Source: Heliocidaris erythrogramma
Lineage: Eukaryota; Echinodermata; Echinoidea; Camarodonta; Echinometridae
Assembly: GCA_025617745.1 (NCBI GenBank)
Contig: CM046853.1
Coordinates: forward strand, 17,653,036-17,717,035
DNA length: 64,000 nucleotides
Direction: 5' to 3'
Part shown: piece after piece, positions 41,534 to 53,921 of the stretch
Layout: each line of letters starts with the position of its first letter
Position numbering within the stretch: the first letter of the stretch is position 1
Translations under genes and position numbers: made by a program
The notes under the pieces: generated by a model
What the model was told of the DNA's origin: nothing
The model's input: the letters and a program-made list of their open reading frames with translations, nothing else
The model's database searches: none

Positions 41534-42857
41534 CAGTCAAACCTGTCTTAGCGGCCACCTGTCTATAGCGGCCACCTGCTTATAGCGGCCACCAAAAAAT
41601 CCCCCGCAGGAAATTACTGTGTTGTAGACCCTGCATATAGCGGTCACCTGCCTAACGCGGCCAGCGGCCACCCATTATGTATCCCTCGGACAATATCTGA
41701 CCGCGTATAGCGGCCACTATTATCGAGTCGAGCCGTAGCTTCATGCACAAAAAAGTAGTTTTTTGCCATAGGCGCGATGTGTTTACCGAGTCCTAGCTCA
41801 GTCACACTCTCACACAAACGTCGTGATTAGATTCTACAATGGCCATGAAGATCTAATAGTTTCACCACATTGCCGACTAATTGGAGATTAAAAGTCTTTT
41901 TAGTAAGAATTAAGCACTAGTATTGTTCGTTTACGTAATGTTCGCACCATCCTGCTGCAATCCCCTGCACTTTAGTTGTATTGTTCTCCTAAGCTATAGC
42001 GGTCGGCATTGCATTGATATTGATCGCTATTGCGCAATAGCGCAGGCTCGTACACTGCAATATAATTTTTTATTTTTAAAAGATTTATAAAAAAAAAAAT
42101 TTAAAGCGTTAAAACTTTTGGAAAAAATAATAAAGGAGTGATTTTTTTTAGAAAGTGAAAATAATAAAATACTACCCAAGTATTATTTTTTTAAAGATCA
42201 ATAATAACGATTTCATGTACGAGAGATTGTCCTGCTGAAAAACGGCGTGAAAACTCGACTCGGATCGTCCACCGGCGATCCAGGCCATTGTCGACGTTCG
42301 CACTTTCGACGAATGCAAGCGAGCACCTTCTAGTTCTATCGCCTGTTCTCAAAAACAGTTAAAACTTCTTTTAAACCATTCAAAAGGCAAATATTTATTG
42401 AATGAAAATTGATTGCACGATTTTATTCAAAAGATAAACTTATTATTGTAATTTTTTGACAGGAAGCAAAAGCATGATTAGACATCGTTTTTAGACTATA
42501 AAAATCAAGAAAAGCAGTCTACCGCGGGTGGTACGTACGTGGTAATTTGAGGGAAAATTCATTTTACACAGACATGACAGATTGCTCGTATATCTATTGT
42601 TTTTCTCATTTATTGACAACAAAGCATATTATTTTAACATTTATATATCATATGACATGTCATACGTCAAATTTGTTGATCTATAGCTTGTTTTCCTAAG
42701 TGATATATATGGATGCATGTACACTAACTTTGTTGCGTGTAACAGTGTATGTGCAAAAAAATAAAAATGGCCGCCGACCTGTCTATAGCGGCCACCTGTC
42801 TATAGCGGCCACTTTTTCCGTTTCCCTTCGGTGGCCGCTATAGACAGGTTTGACATG
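41534..42857. mobile_element. pogo/Tigger-type non-autonomous element
   Basis: The left end CAGTCAAACCTGTCTTAGCG, preceded by TA (41532-41533), matches the inverted right end GCTATAGACAGGTTTGACA, followed by TA (42858-42859). The subterminal unit CTATAGCGGCCACCTG is repeated several times at both ends. A TA target and CAGTCAAACC termini fit Tc1/mariner pogo-like elements. The interior has no intact transposase. Confidence 0.75.
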
Positions 42858-44257
42858 TAGTTAATACACCTGGAGCCTGCATGAAAAAGTATTTACCAAC
42901 CTAACCCCAAGTCTGTTTTCAGATATCTCTGAATTTAGTTGTGGGGCTTAGTTTTAAACAACACCTTTATTTCAACCATACAGAGTAGAAGATCAGTAAT
43001 CGTTCATTTTTAGGCATAAATTTATATTGTCTTTTTATGGACCACCAATAGGCAATATATATACATTTAACTCTGCTCCATTCAGTGATATTTTAAAGAG
43101 GAAACATGCTGTAAAACGAGTCATCCTGAGATGTCATATTGGTTACCTCATGGATTGGATGCAATACATGCACCATGTACTAATCTGAATCAAAACAAAG
43201 CATGGAGGTATTAACCCTTTGGAGACGACGGGCTTCTACAGAAGCCGAGCGTGGTGTTCAGTCTGTGACGGAGGGCTTCTACAGAAGCCGAGATTTATGC
43301 CTAATATGTTGGCAAAGTTTTCCAGCTAAATATCAGCTCTTATGCGCTAAAATTCTTAGTAGTATTATGCAGATATATTCATTCACAATACCCGTTAAAA
43401 AAATTATGAGGTTACGTGGAGAAAAATCGAGAAAAAATGATTTCGTTTCAACTTTACCCGAAATTCTTGTTTGGAATCGTAAATCCTGTAAACCTAGAGA
43501 CGTACGCGTACGCGTCCGCTCCGATCATGTTATTTCCATTGTCTAGAGCTCCGATCACGTGATATCAAAGCGTTCAGAGCGCTGATCGATCTTGAGCGGA
43601 TCTTGAGTCGAGTCGACGACAACAAGCCACAGCTAGCTACACATTCACTGTCTTCAGTTCCACTTCGATCCTGACGTTGTTTACTTATTTATTTCATCTA
43701 AGGCATTTTTCATCATATAAGGCAAGGCTTCAATTACCGACCATACCGTAGACTACCGTACTTCATCACCGACGTAAGCCAAGTTCGCTGTACAAAAAAG
43801 TCAGGTTAGTAGACTTAGTCTAAAATAGTGTCACTGGTCCCATTGCTGTACTTTCGTGTAGCCTGTAGGGTAATGCAGTGTTGTTTTTTTGTAACTTGAA
43901 GCTATGAATATTTGCATTATTTACATGTATGTGGTAAAATAGTTTGCTTAAATTATCAACATCATTATGTGATTGCCATGCCAAGTAATTATACACAGAC
44001 TCTACTCTTAAATTAAATCGCTGAGAAAATTACGGAGTCGATGTGTATTACATACTACATGTAAATTAGTGACCATGTCAAATTCGGTTGACAGAATGAT
44101 TTTTCAATTGAAACTTTGAAAGGGTAGCACACATTATAAATGAATGCAAATCTTAATTTTGAAGCCAAATTTCGCTCCAATTTTTCTGATAATGATAATG
44201 TCACAAAAATGAAAATTTACTCATTTTTTTTGGCAAAAGTAAATGGCTTTTACAGTG

Positions 44258-44347
44258 GTGTAGACACGAACACGCTTTCTATTGTTAGTGGGGGGATGAT
44301 GAATAGATCATTCCCCACTAACAATGAATAATTATGCGTGTCTACGC
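44258..44347. repeat. Short hairpin element
   Basis: GTGTAGACACG and ATTGTTAGTGGGG are mirrored by CCCCACTAACAAT and CGTGTCTACGC. About 90 bp; probably a minimal MITE. Confidence 0.65.
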
Positions 44348-44448
44348 TCATGGCTTTTAACACCACGTGGGGGTGGGGTGCATGGATGGCCTGGTGGTTC
44401 ATAGCAATAATAATACTAAATATTTATCAAAATATTATGAAACTGCAT

Positions 44449-44925
44449 TGTCTGACATCTAGCTGTACGAGCTCCTTGGCTTATCAATCTGGTACTAGCC
44501 GGCAAAACTTGTACATGGAATCCATATACTGTGTGTGGAGGGATCGAGATATAAAAAAATAGATCTAAATATCACCATTTCGCAGATACTGTGATGTGAG
44601 CCATGGAAACCACCCTCGTCGTTTGCTAAAATTGGCAGGTTCTTTTTAACATGCATGCGTAACTTGTATATATATTGGGACTGCACAAATCTTACGTTGC
44701 CTGTGTAGTCCCATATTCAAGTTACATGTCGAGGTAAAAAAAAATGATTTCTATTTTTTTCCTTTTTTATTCAATTTCATTCAATTTTTACAATCCTAGT
44801 TGATCCTGGAAAGTAACCCATTTCTCCCTCCACACACACTATATTGATCCCATGTACAGCTACGTAGTCCTGTACTAGATTGATAAGCCAAGGAGCTCGT
44901 ACAGACATCTCACATGACACTCTGT
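44449..44925. mobile_element. Foldback element, ~95-bp arms
   Basis: The left arm at 44458-44550 contains TACGAGCTCCTTGGCTTATC and GTGTGTGGAGGGA; the right arm at 44815-44912 carries the inverse. About 0.47 kb. Confidence 0.75.
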
Positions 44926-45009
44926 ATTAAAATAATAATCTGCACGCCGATATCAATTATTAGTGAAATATGAATATATATTTTTTTATCCAACTCATTT
45001 GTTGTATAT

Positions 45010-45960
45010 TTTTAGCTCACCTGAGCCTATGGCTCGAGTGAGCTATTGCGATGGAAATTTGTCCGTCGTCCGTCGTGCGTCGTGCGTCGTGCGTCGTGCG
45101 TCGTGCGTCGTGCGTCGTGCGTCGTCCGTTAACTTTTTACATTTTCATCTTCTTCTCCAAAACCCATGATCGGAATTCAACCAAACTTGGTAGGAATCAT
45201 CCTTAGGGGTAGGGGACCCAAAGTTGCTAAAATGGTACATGTGGCCCCCAGGGGGGCCCAGGGGGAGGGCCCCCAATTGTAAAAGCTATGTAAATTTCAA
45301 ACATCTTCTTCTCCAGAACCAGGCATAGCTCAGACTTGGTATTGTGTATGGAGATACCTCTATGGATGAAGAATGAATGTTGTTCATGAAATTTATCTGA
45401 ATGGCCTTGTAGGGGCCCTGTTGGGGTAACATACTGGAGGGGGGGGGGGCGCTGCCAGGCAAAATGTACATTCTGATCTTCTCCAAAACACATGATCGGA
45501 ATTCAACCAAACTTGGTAGGAATCATCCTTAGGGGTAGGGGATCCAAAGGTGCTAAAATGGTACATGTGGCCCCCAGGGGGCCCAGGGGGAGAGCCCCCA
45601 ATTGTAAAAGCTATGTAAATTTCAAACATCTTCTCCAGAACCAGGAATAGCTCAGACTTGGTATTGTGTATGGAGATTTTTTTTCTGAGTGGCCCTATAG
45701 GGGGTCTGTGGGGGTAACATACTGGAGGGGGGGGGGTGGGGCAAGTTGTCCGCCATCCATAAACTTTTTACATTTTCAGCTTCTTCTCCAAAACCCATGA
45801 TTGGAATTTAACCGAACTTGGTAGGAAGCTCAGACTTGGTATTGTGTATAGAGATACCTCTATAGATGAAGAATGAAAGTTGGTGGTGCTAGAGAGAACA
45901 TGCACCAAATGTGAATTGATCCACCTCAGGTGAGCGTCGTGCCCCCTGGGGCTCTTGTTT
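45010..45960. repeat. Repeat with AGCTCACCTGAGC / CTCAGGTGAGC ends
   Basis: It starts TTAGCTCACCTGAGCC and ends with CCACCTCAGGTGAGCG and GGGGCTCTTG. After a (GTCGTGC)n microsatellite (45061-45128) it holds two long and one partial copy of a roughly 340-bp unit with ATCGGAATTCAACCAAACTT. It lies about 50 bp before the transposase start codon. Confidence 0.7.
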
Positions 45961-46010
45961 TATCTTGCAGGGTCTTGCTAGAAGAGTGAAGTGTGTGGTG
46001 GTCAGGCAAC

Positions 46011-47831
46011 ATGCCCAGAAGGAGGTTCCTCAACGAAGATGAGATCCAGGAGGTTATTGATGGATTCATGGCTGACGACAACAGCGAACATGGAGACGAT
46101 GATTATCTTCTCGATATGGAGGCTCGAGAGGCAGGGTACGACATGTCTGATGACGACGACAGGTCTGATGACGACGAAGAGCAAGTGGACATCCAAGATG
46201 ACATCCCAGATAACTATATGGAGGATGCTTATGATGATATGTGGTGTCGTGCATTTGATCATCGTGTAGGACCTCTTCTTCGCGCACCTCTTGATGAAGT
46301 CACACCAAGTGAAGTTTTTTCCGACTTCTTGTCAGCAGAGATCATCGATAGAATAGTTGTGGAGACGAATCGTTATGCGGACCAGTACTTCAGGAGAGTA
46401 GGAGGGAAAGATAACCTGTCTCCTTGGTCCAGGGCAAGGACCTGGATACCAACTTGTCCAGGAGAGATGAAGGCTGTAATAGGAATCATCTTGTACACCG
46501 GTTTGGTTCGCTTGCCAGCGTACAATCTGTACTGGAGTAGGAACTCACTGCTTGATCTCGGCATTAAGAGCATCATGTCACGGGACCGCTTCATGCAGCT
46601 GTTATCTTTTCTTCACCTGGCAAACAACGAAGATGCTCCTGAAGGTGACGATAGAGATCGACTTTTCAAGGTGAGAGGGGTGATGGATATGTTCACAGAG
46701 AGATGGGTTGCGAATTTCTACCCTGGTCGTGAACTTAGTGTCGACGAGACAGTCATAGCGTTCAAGGGAAGGACTCGGTTCACACGCTATAATCCCAACA
46801 AGCCTCATAAGTGGGGGATGATAGCTTGGAGCCTCTGTGATGCCAACACTGGCTATGTACAGAATTGGAATATCTCCACTGGGCAGGAAGTCCAGGAGAA
46901 CGATCGCGGGGCCATGCACCAGATAGTGATGGATGTTTCATCCGGCTACTTGAACAATGGTCATCACATTTACATGGATAATCTCTTTTCTTCTCCAAGT
47001 CTATTTGAAGAACTGGCCATCAACGACACTGGTGCATGTGGTACCCTCAGAGCTAACCGGAGAGGTGTCCCTGATGTGATTAAAGCTCACAAGCCCAAGA
47101 AGGACGATCCACCATTAGTAGTAAAGGAAGGGGACATCACTTATATTTCGTGGGCTGACAAGCGACAAGTGAAGCTCATCACGTCAGTACATAATGGAGA
47201 GACTTTCATCAAAGAAGTCAGAGCAAAGAATGGTCCAGAACACAGGAGGAGATATGTCAAACCCAAGGCTATCGAGCTCTACTCACAGAATATGGGCGGA
47301 GTCGACCTTGCTGATCAGCTTCTCTGGCACTCCCTGAACATCCACAGGTCCTGCAAATGGTGGAAGAAGATCTTCTTCGCTCTTCTCGAGGTATCCTTCT
47401 GTAATGCCGTCATCGTGCTTAGGGCCCTCAATATAATGAAGCCAGCTCATCTACAAAATAGGATCGACGTGAACAAAGTACGGCTATCCATAATCACTGG
47501 CCTTCTTGCAGATTACGAGAGGCCGTATGCTATTCACGTCGGACCAAGACTAGTGGATGATCAACCACTAAGACGACTGACAGAGAAGCACTTCCCTGCG
47601 AACAACCCCAAGAGGAAGAGAGATGGGAAACCAGGTTTCCGTGACTGTGAGGTGTGCTCAGACAGGGAGAACAAACGCCACCAAACATCAGCGGTTTGCA
47701 GAGACTGTGGGAACGTCCCCCTTTGTGAAAAGCCATGCTTCAGACTCTACCACACGCAAAGGAACTACAAGATGGCCTGTACTCATGCGTTTCACCTTGA
47801 GATTAACGATGACGAGGCCGTGGAGCAGTGA
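46011..47831 (+). CDS. piggyBac transposase, intact
   Basis: 606 aa from ATG 46011 (context GGCAACATG). This enzyme cuts and pastes DNA at TTAA. The N-terminus (1-80) is acidic, with runs of Asp. The DDE_Tnp_1_7 region follows. The expected catalytic aspartates are D245 in LSVDETVIAFKGR, D323 in YMDNLFSS and D432 in MGGVDLADQ. A C-terminal Cys-rich finger starts at C546 (CEVCSD, VCRDCG, LCEKPC, YH). No stop or frameshift breaks it, so it is young, active or conserved as a host gene. A possible acceptor TCTTGCAG at 45963-45970 suggests a spliced 5' UTR. It lies inside TTAA-bounded ends 2.8 kb upstream and 7.2 kb downstream. Confidence 0.95.
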   Translation: MPRRRFLNEDEIQEVIDGFMADDNSEHGDDDYLLDMEAREAGYDMSDDDDRSDDDEEQVDIQDDIPDNYMEDAYDDMWCRAFDHRVGPLLRAPLDEVTPSEVFSDFLSAEIIDRIVVETNRYADQYFRRVGGKDNLSPWSRARTWIPTCPGEMKAVIGIILYTGLVRLPAYNLYWSRNSLLDLGIKSIMSRDRFMQLLSFLHLANNEDAPEGDDRDRLFKVRGVMDMFTERWVANFYPGRELSVDETVIAFKGRTRFTRYNPNKPHKWGMIAWSLCDANTGYVQNWNISTGQEVQENDRGAMHQIVMDVSSGYLNNGHHIYMDNLFSSPSLFEELAINDTGACGTLRANRRGVPDVIKAHKPKKDDPPLVVKEGDITYISWADKRQVKLITSVHNGETFIKEVRAKNGPEHRRRYVKPKAIELYSQNMGGVDLADQLLWHSLNIHRSCKWWKKIFFALLEVSFCNAVIVLRALNIMKPAHLQNRIDVNKVRLSIITGLLADYERPYAIHVGPRLVDDQPLRRLTEKHFPANNPKRKRDGKPGFRDCEVCSDRENKRHQTSAVCRDCGNVPLCEKPCFRLYHTQRNYKMACTHAFHLEINDDEAVEQ

Positions 47832-48639
47832 ATAGTTTAGTTCTATTTAGTACCATAAATTGCTTGTAATATGTATGAAATTGCCAGGGAAAGATAACAG
47901 ACCACACAGAAATTATCCTAGGCAGACACAAATATTTTGATCATGTGTTGTGCAAGTTCAGCTACATAATTATATACTTACCATTAGATGAATTCAATTG
48001 CCATAATCTAATAAGTGCAATGTAATTTTTGATGCAATTAAATTTTTCTGTTATAGAAAGACAAAAATATTCCACACAAACTATCTTTCTTATTATAATG
48101 CATTGATACATTTGATAATTTATTTTTTCATATATCTTCATGCACGTCACCTGTTTTGGTGGACGTGCTACTTGCCATGCTAGGTTAATTGCGCTTGTGC
48201 AATAATATTCTTATGCCTGGGATTGAGTGAATGTTTATATATTTTATCTTGCTTTATAATAATATTGTTCAAATGATATAAGTGCAACAAAAGACTTTGT
48301 GCACTGTTTCACGATAGTTATGCCACGGTATGATTTAGATAATAGATGTATTCAATTAATTAAAAAGACCATTTTCATTGCCAAACACAATATTGATAAT
48401 TCAAAATTGTATCTAATGTTCTACAAGTATGTTATTATATTCAAGGAACACATGTTAGAACTGATTTGAAATAAGCACATGATTTGTTGTTTCTCGTAAG
48501 AATTAAATTGCTGTGCACCCATGAACTATACTACCTATGATTGGTGGTTTGATTTTTATAGTAAAAGTAGTAATATTTTAATGTTTTAGGAATATAGAAT
48601 ATAGTAAAAGTATTAATATTTTAATGTTTTAGGAATATA
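47832..48639. other. Non-coding, between transposase and minisatellite
   Basis: AT-rich. No canonical AATAAA was found close after the stop codon. A direct repeat of about 40 bp containing TATTTTAATGTTTTAGGAAT occurs at about 48570-48643. Confidence 0.5.
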
Positions 48640-51505
48640 GAATATAGAGCGAGACAGAGAATTGAAGATAGAGGGAGAGAAGATAGAGCGAGAGAGAAGA
48701 AGAAGATACATTGAGGGAGTGACTATAGAGCGAGACAGAGAATTGATGATAGAGCATGAGGGAGAGAAGAAGATAGAGCAAGAGGGAGAGACTATAGAGA
48801 GAGAGACAGAGAAATGATGATAGAGCATGAGGGAGAGAAGAAGATAGAGCGAGAGAAAAGAAGATGCATTGAGGTAGAGACTATAGAGCGAGACAGAATT
48901 GATGATAGAGCATGAGGGAGAGAAGAAGATAGAGCGAGAGAAAAGAAGATGCATTGAGGTAGAGACTATAGAGCGAGACAGAGAATTGATGATAGAGCAT
49001 GAGGGAGAGAAGAAGATAGAGCAAGAGGGAGAGAAGATAGAGCGAGAGAGAGAGAGAGAGAGAAGAAGACGATACATTGAGGAAGAGAATATAGAGCGAG
49101 ACAGAGAATTGAAGATAGAGCATGAGGGAGAGTAGAAGATGGAGAAAGAGGTAGAGACTATAGAGCGAGACAGAGAATTGATGATAGAGCATGAGGGAGA
49201 GAAGATAGAGCGAGAGATAGAGCGAGAGAGAAGAAGATACATTGAGGGAGAGACTATAGAGCGAGACAGAGAATTGATGATAGAGCATGAGGGAGAGAAG
49301 ATAGAGCGAGAGATAGAGCGAGAGAGAAGAAGATACATTGAGGGAGAGACTATAGAGCGAGACAGAGAATTGATGATAGAGCACGAGGGAGAGAAGAAGA
49401 TAGAGCGAGAGAAAAGAAGATGCATTGAGGTAGAGACTATAGAGCGAGACAGAGAATTGATGATAGAGCATGAGGGAGAGAAGAAGATAGAGCAAGAGGG
49501 AGAGAAGATAGAGCGAGAGAGAAGAAGATACATTGAGGGAGAGACTATAGAGCGAGACAGAATTGATGATAGAGCATGAGGGAGAGAAGAAGATAGAGCG
49601 AGAGAAAAGAAGATGCATTGAGGTAGAGACTATAGAGCGAGACAGAGAATTGATGATAGAGCATGAGGGAAAGAAGAAGATAGAGCAAGAGGGAGAGAAG
49701 ATAGAGCGAGAGAGAGAGAGAGAGAGAAGAAGACGATACATTGAGGAAGAGAATATAGAGCGAGACAGAGAATTGAAGATAGAGCATGAGGGAGAGTAGA
49801 AGATGGAGAAAGAGGTAGAGACTATAGAGCGAGACAGAGAATTGATGATAGAGCATGAGGGAGAGAAGATAGAGCGAGAGATAGAGCGAGAGAGAAGAAG
49901 ATACATTGAGGGAGAGACTATAGAGCGAGACAGAGAATTGATGATAGAGCACGAGGGAGAGAAGAAGATAGAGCGAGAGAAAAGAAGATGCATTGAGGTA
50001 GAGACTATAGAGCGAGACAGAGAATTGATGATAGAGCATGAGGGAGAGAAGAAGATAGAGCAAGAGGGAGAGAAGATAGAGCGAGAGAGAAGAAGATACA
50101 TTGAGGGAGAGACTATAGAGCGAGACAGAATTGATGATAGAGCATGAGGGAGAGAAGAAGATAGAGCGAGAGAAAAGAAGATGCATTGAGGTAGAGACTA
50201 TAGAGCGAGACAGAGAATTGATGATAGAGCATGAGGGAAAGAAGAAGATAGAGCAAGAGGGAGAGAAGATAGAGCGAGAGAGAGAGAGAGAGAGAAGAAG
50301 ACGATACATTGAGGAAGAGAATATAGAGCGAGACAGAGAATTGAAGATAGAGCATGAGGGAGAGTAGAAGATGGAGAAAGAGGTAGAGACTATAGAGCGA
50401 GACAGAGAATTGATGATAGAGCATGAGGGAGAGAAGATAGAGCGAGAGATAGAGCGAGAGAGAAGAAGATACATTGAGGGAGAGACTATAGAGCGAGACA
50501 GAGAATTGATGATAGAGCATGAGGGAGAGAAGATAGAGCGAGAGATAGAGCGAGAGAGAAGAAGATACATTGAGGGAGAGACTATAGAGCGAGACAGAGA
50601 ATTGATGATAGAGCACGAGGGAGAGAAGAAGATAGAGCGAGAGAAAAGAAGATGCATTGAGGTAGAGACTATAGAGCGAGACAGAGAATTGATGATAGAG
50701 CATGAGGGAGAGAAGAAGATAGAGCAAGAGGGAGAGAAGATAGAGCGAGAGAGAAGAAGATACATTGAGGGAGAGACTATAGAGCGAGACAGAATTGATG
50801 ATAGAGCATGAGGGAGAGAAGAAGATAGAGCGAGAGAAAAGAAGATGCATTGAGGTAGAGACTATAGAGCGAGACAGAGAATTGATGATAGAGCATGAGG
50901 GAGAGAAGAAGATAGAGCAAGAGGGAGAGAAGATAGAGCGAGAGAGAGAGAGAGAGAGAAGAAGACGATACATTGAGGAAGAGAATATAGAGCGAGACAG
51001 AGAATTGAAGATAGAGCATGAGGGAGAGTAGAAGATGGAGAAAGAGGTAGAGACTATAGAGCGAGACAGAGAATTGATGATAGAGCATGAGGGAGAGAAG
51101 ATAGAGCGAGAGATAGAGCGAGAGAGAAGAAGATACATTGAGGGAGAGACTATAGAGCGAGACAGAGAATTGATGATAGAGCATGAGGGAGAGAAGATAG
51201 AGCGAGAGATAGAGCGAGAGAGAAGAAGATACATTGAGGGAGAGACTATAGAGCGAGACAGAGAATTGATGATAGAGCACGAGGGAGAGAAGAAGATAGA
51301 GCGAGAGAAAAGAAGATGCATTGAGGTAGAGACTATAGAGCGAGACAGAGAATTGATGATAGAGCATGAGGGAGAGAAGAAGATAGAGCAAGAGGGCGAG
51401 AAGAGGTTAGAGCGAGAAAGCGAAGAAACAGTGAGAGATTGAAGACGATACATTGAGGGAGAGAAGAAGATAGAGCGAGGCAGGGAAGAAGATAGAGCCA
51501 CAGAG
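48640..51505 (+). repeat. GA-rich minisatellite with higher-order structure
   Basis: Built from 96-bp and related sub-units such as ATTGATGATAGAGCATGAGG followed by GAGAGAAG blocks. A marker lacking GAGA (AGACAGAATTGATGAT) recurs at 48891, 49555, 50123 and 50787. Higher-order units are therefore 664, 568 and 664 bp plus a partial fourth. The 568-bp unit lacks exactly one 96-bp sub-unit. Copies are almost identical. Both strands stay open for hundreds of codons (ERERRRYIEGET-like on the plus, SRSIFSPSCSII-like on the minus strand); I treat these as by-products, not genes. Confidence 0.9.
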
Positions 51506-51606
51506 AGAGCCCCCCCCCCCCCCTCCAATCCATCCCGGTCAATGACAAGCTATTGCCTCCCTATTCCAAAAATCACGTGCTTTGATATTACTCGACTTCG
51601 CTCCTT

Positions 51607-52020
51607 ATAATCCAAATTCATAAAATAAAATAAAAGGAGCTTGGTCAAGGATTATATGAGTTGAAATTGGCCAATTCATCGCTTCCTTTATGAAATGAAC
51701 CATTCTACTCTTTCCTAAAATCCAGGTTCATAAAATAAAACAAAAGGAGCTTGGTCAAGGATTATATCAGTTGAAATTGGGCAATTCAGCGCGTTATTCA
51801 TGAATGAATCATTCTACACTTTTCTTAAATCCACGTTAATAAGATAAAATAAATGAGGAGCTTGGTCGAAGATTATATCAATTGAAATTGGCCAATTCAT
51901 CGCTTCCTTTATGAAATGAACCATTCTACTCTTTTCTAAAATCCAGGTTGTTAAAATAAAATAAAGGAGCGTGGTCAAGGTTTATATCCATTGAAATTGG
52001 CCAGTTCATTGCTTCATTCA
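51607..52020 (+). repeat. ~110-bp tandem repeat, four copies
   Basis: GGAGCTTGGTCAAGGATTAT recurs at 51636, 51746, 51857 and 51966 (periods 110, 111, 109). Each unit includes ATCCAGGTTCATAAAATAAA and TTGAAATTGGCCAATTCAT. Copies differ by several per cent. Confidence 0.85.
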
Positions 52021-52458
52021 TGAATGAACCAAGAGGAACAAAAGAATGTCAAAACAAAAGGGTTCGCGTTTTGAAAGAAGAGGAAGTAAACGCAGGTCGA
52101 CCTACCGAATACATGTATACATGCATAGAATGTCCTGTAAACATAAGTTGCCATGCTATCAATATGATACAACTTCCAAGAATTACAGGAACCCAGTTAT
52201 ATTGAAATAGTTGTGAAAGTAGTTTTCAATTCAATTTTCTAGACGAACAAAATTAATTAAATCTTGTGACGGATAACAGAAAACCAGTATAAATGTTCAT
52301 TTTTAAATTCACACTACATCCCGTTAAAAATGGTTATCCTGATGAATGGGATTTGTGTCAAAAGGATAATAACCATAATACTGCATATTTTGAAAGCTTT
52401 AATTGCATGCATCTTTATTTTATTCCCGATTCTGTTATCTGCAGTAAAAATATAGGAC

Positions 52459-53403
52459 ATTTTCGTCATCTTTTAAATTTCAAACAATGATCTTTTAATT
52501 TCGTTGCCGGCCCGCAGGAATTTGCGAATGCTTGTTTCAATTTCGTCTTTGATCATTCAATTTAAAAACATTGCCATTCAATTTCGTCGGTCACAGTAGT
52601 TGGGCGCAAAACAACAAGATCCAATTCGTCTTTTGGCATTCGATTTTGTCAATCTTTCACGCAAAATCGTCCTCTATACTACACTGCAGCAAGATGCATC
52701 TACATTTGCTCATCATATCGTTTACTCACCATCTGCATGATCACAATTATGCCACTTTCATCGTAGATAAAACATATTCCAATTTGCAACAATCAATAAA
52801 TCACATCATCTAACTTCACACAGATGAAATACTCTCAAATGAACAACACAATACAAAAAATAAAGATAAAGAAAAGATGCAGTTGAATCAAGTATTTTCG
52901 GGATATAAATAAACTTTTAAATATATATATAGACAAATTTTCAATATTGTCGAATAATAAGGTTCTGTAAACATACAATGCATCGATACAATAAAAAAGA
53001 ATGCTTATCATGCTTACATGTAGCTATTAAAACTTCAATATAAATATATGAATATATACAGTAATAAAAGAATATAGCGTTTAAAGAGTCCTTTTTGAAT
53101 TTCAAATCATTTTTATCCTCTATAGAGAGGAATAAAAAACTTAAGACGAATTTGAACAGCAATATTGAATTTGTTTGAAAAGACGACGAATTTGATCTGA
53201 ACAGTTTTACTTTCTTGCCGATGGGGATGAAATCCAGTGACAATTGACGAATGTGAATGCTAAATTGTTGAATTTGGTTGACCAAAGACGAAATTAAATG
53301 ACATTTGGACGAAATCGATCCTCGTGTTTGAGCGCGGTACGCTTCGCCAGACGAAATTGAATTAAAAGCTGATGAAATCGCTTGAATAGGTGACGAAAAT
53401 GGG
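52459..53403. mobile_element. Element with inverted subterminal TTTCGTC arrays
   Basis: The ends CATTTTCGTCATCT and AGGTGACGAAAATG are inverse. The left 210 bp contain about seven TTTCGTC-type words; the right 270 bp contain about eight copies in the opposite orientation (GACGAAA/GACGAAT), often followed by TTGAAT. Subterminal arrays of transposase-binding words are known for hAT and other elements. There is no transposase frame; boundaries are approximate. Confidence 0.55.
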
Positions 53404-53921
53404 CGGGAAACCTATAATAAAAATAAAAAGGGAGAAGGCGGGCTGTTATTACAGATACTGTATTGCAACATCACTATCAAGATATATTGATTTGGTAACT
53501 CAGCTGTAAGCCTATATTAGAATAAACTTACAACTCACACATTTTCTTTTTCTAACATAAATGTTTTATATTAACCGTCCTGACAAGGGAGGGGCGACTA
53601 GCAAGTACCATCATTGATTGCTATACTGTCGGGATCGCCGCCCATTGTTGTCATTGCCCCCCCCCCCCATTGCTGTTATTTTTCTTCATCGTTTCCGTTT
53701 GTTTATGATTCTTGTCATTTTCCAACTCAACTGTTGTCTTTCTGTTTCAATATTTTCCTCATTATCTCGTAACATACAATGACTTACTACACTCTCGATA
53801 TCATGCCCCTTTCTGCTGTTCTCTTCATTTTTTACTTTCAAATCGATCAAACTGGGATAAATAGCCACATCCTTTTATAATAACAATTACATGAATAATT
53901 TCTTGGTACTACAAAATTTCA

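Noticed and set aside
43202..43546. 114-codon plus-strand frame at the left piggyBac-like end
   Set aside because: Overlaps the terminal palindromic repeats and has no resemblance to a protein family.
48613..51548. Long minus-strand frames of SRSIFSPSCSII repeats as a giant repetitive protein gene
   Set aside because: Low-complexity minisatellite, several phase changes between units, no promoter, signal peptide or splice context.
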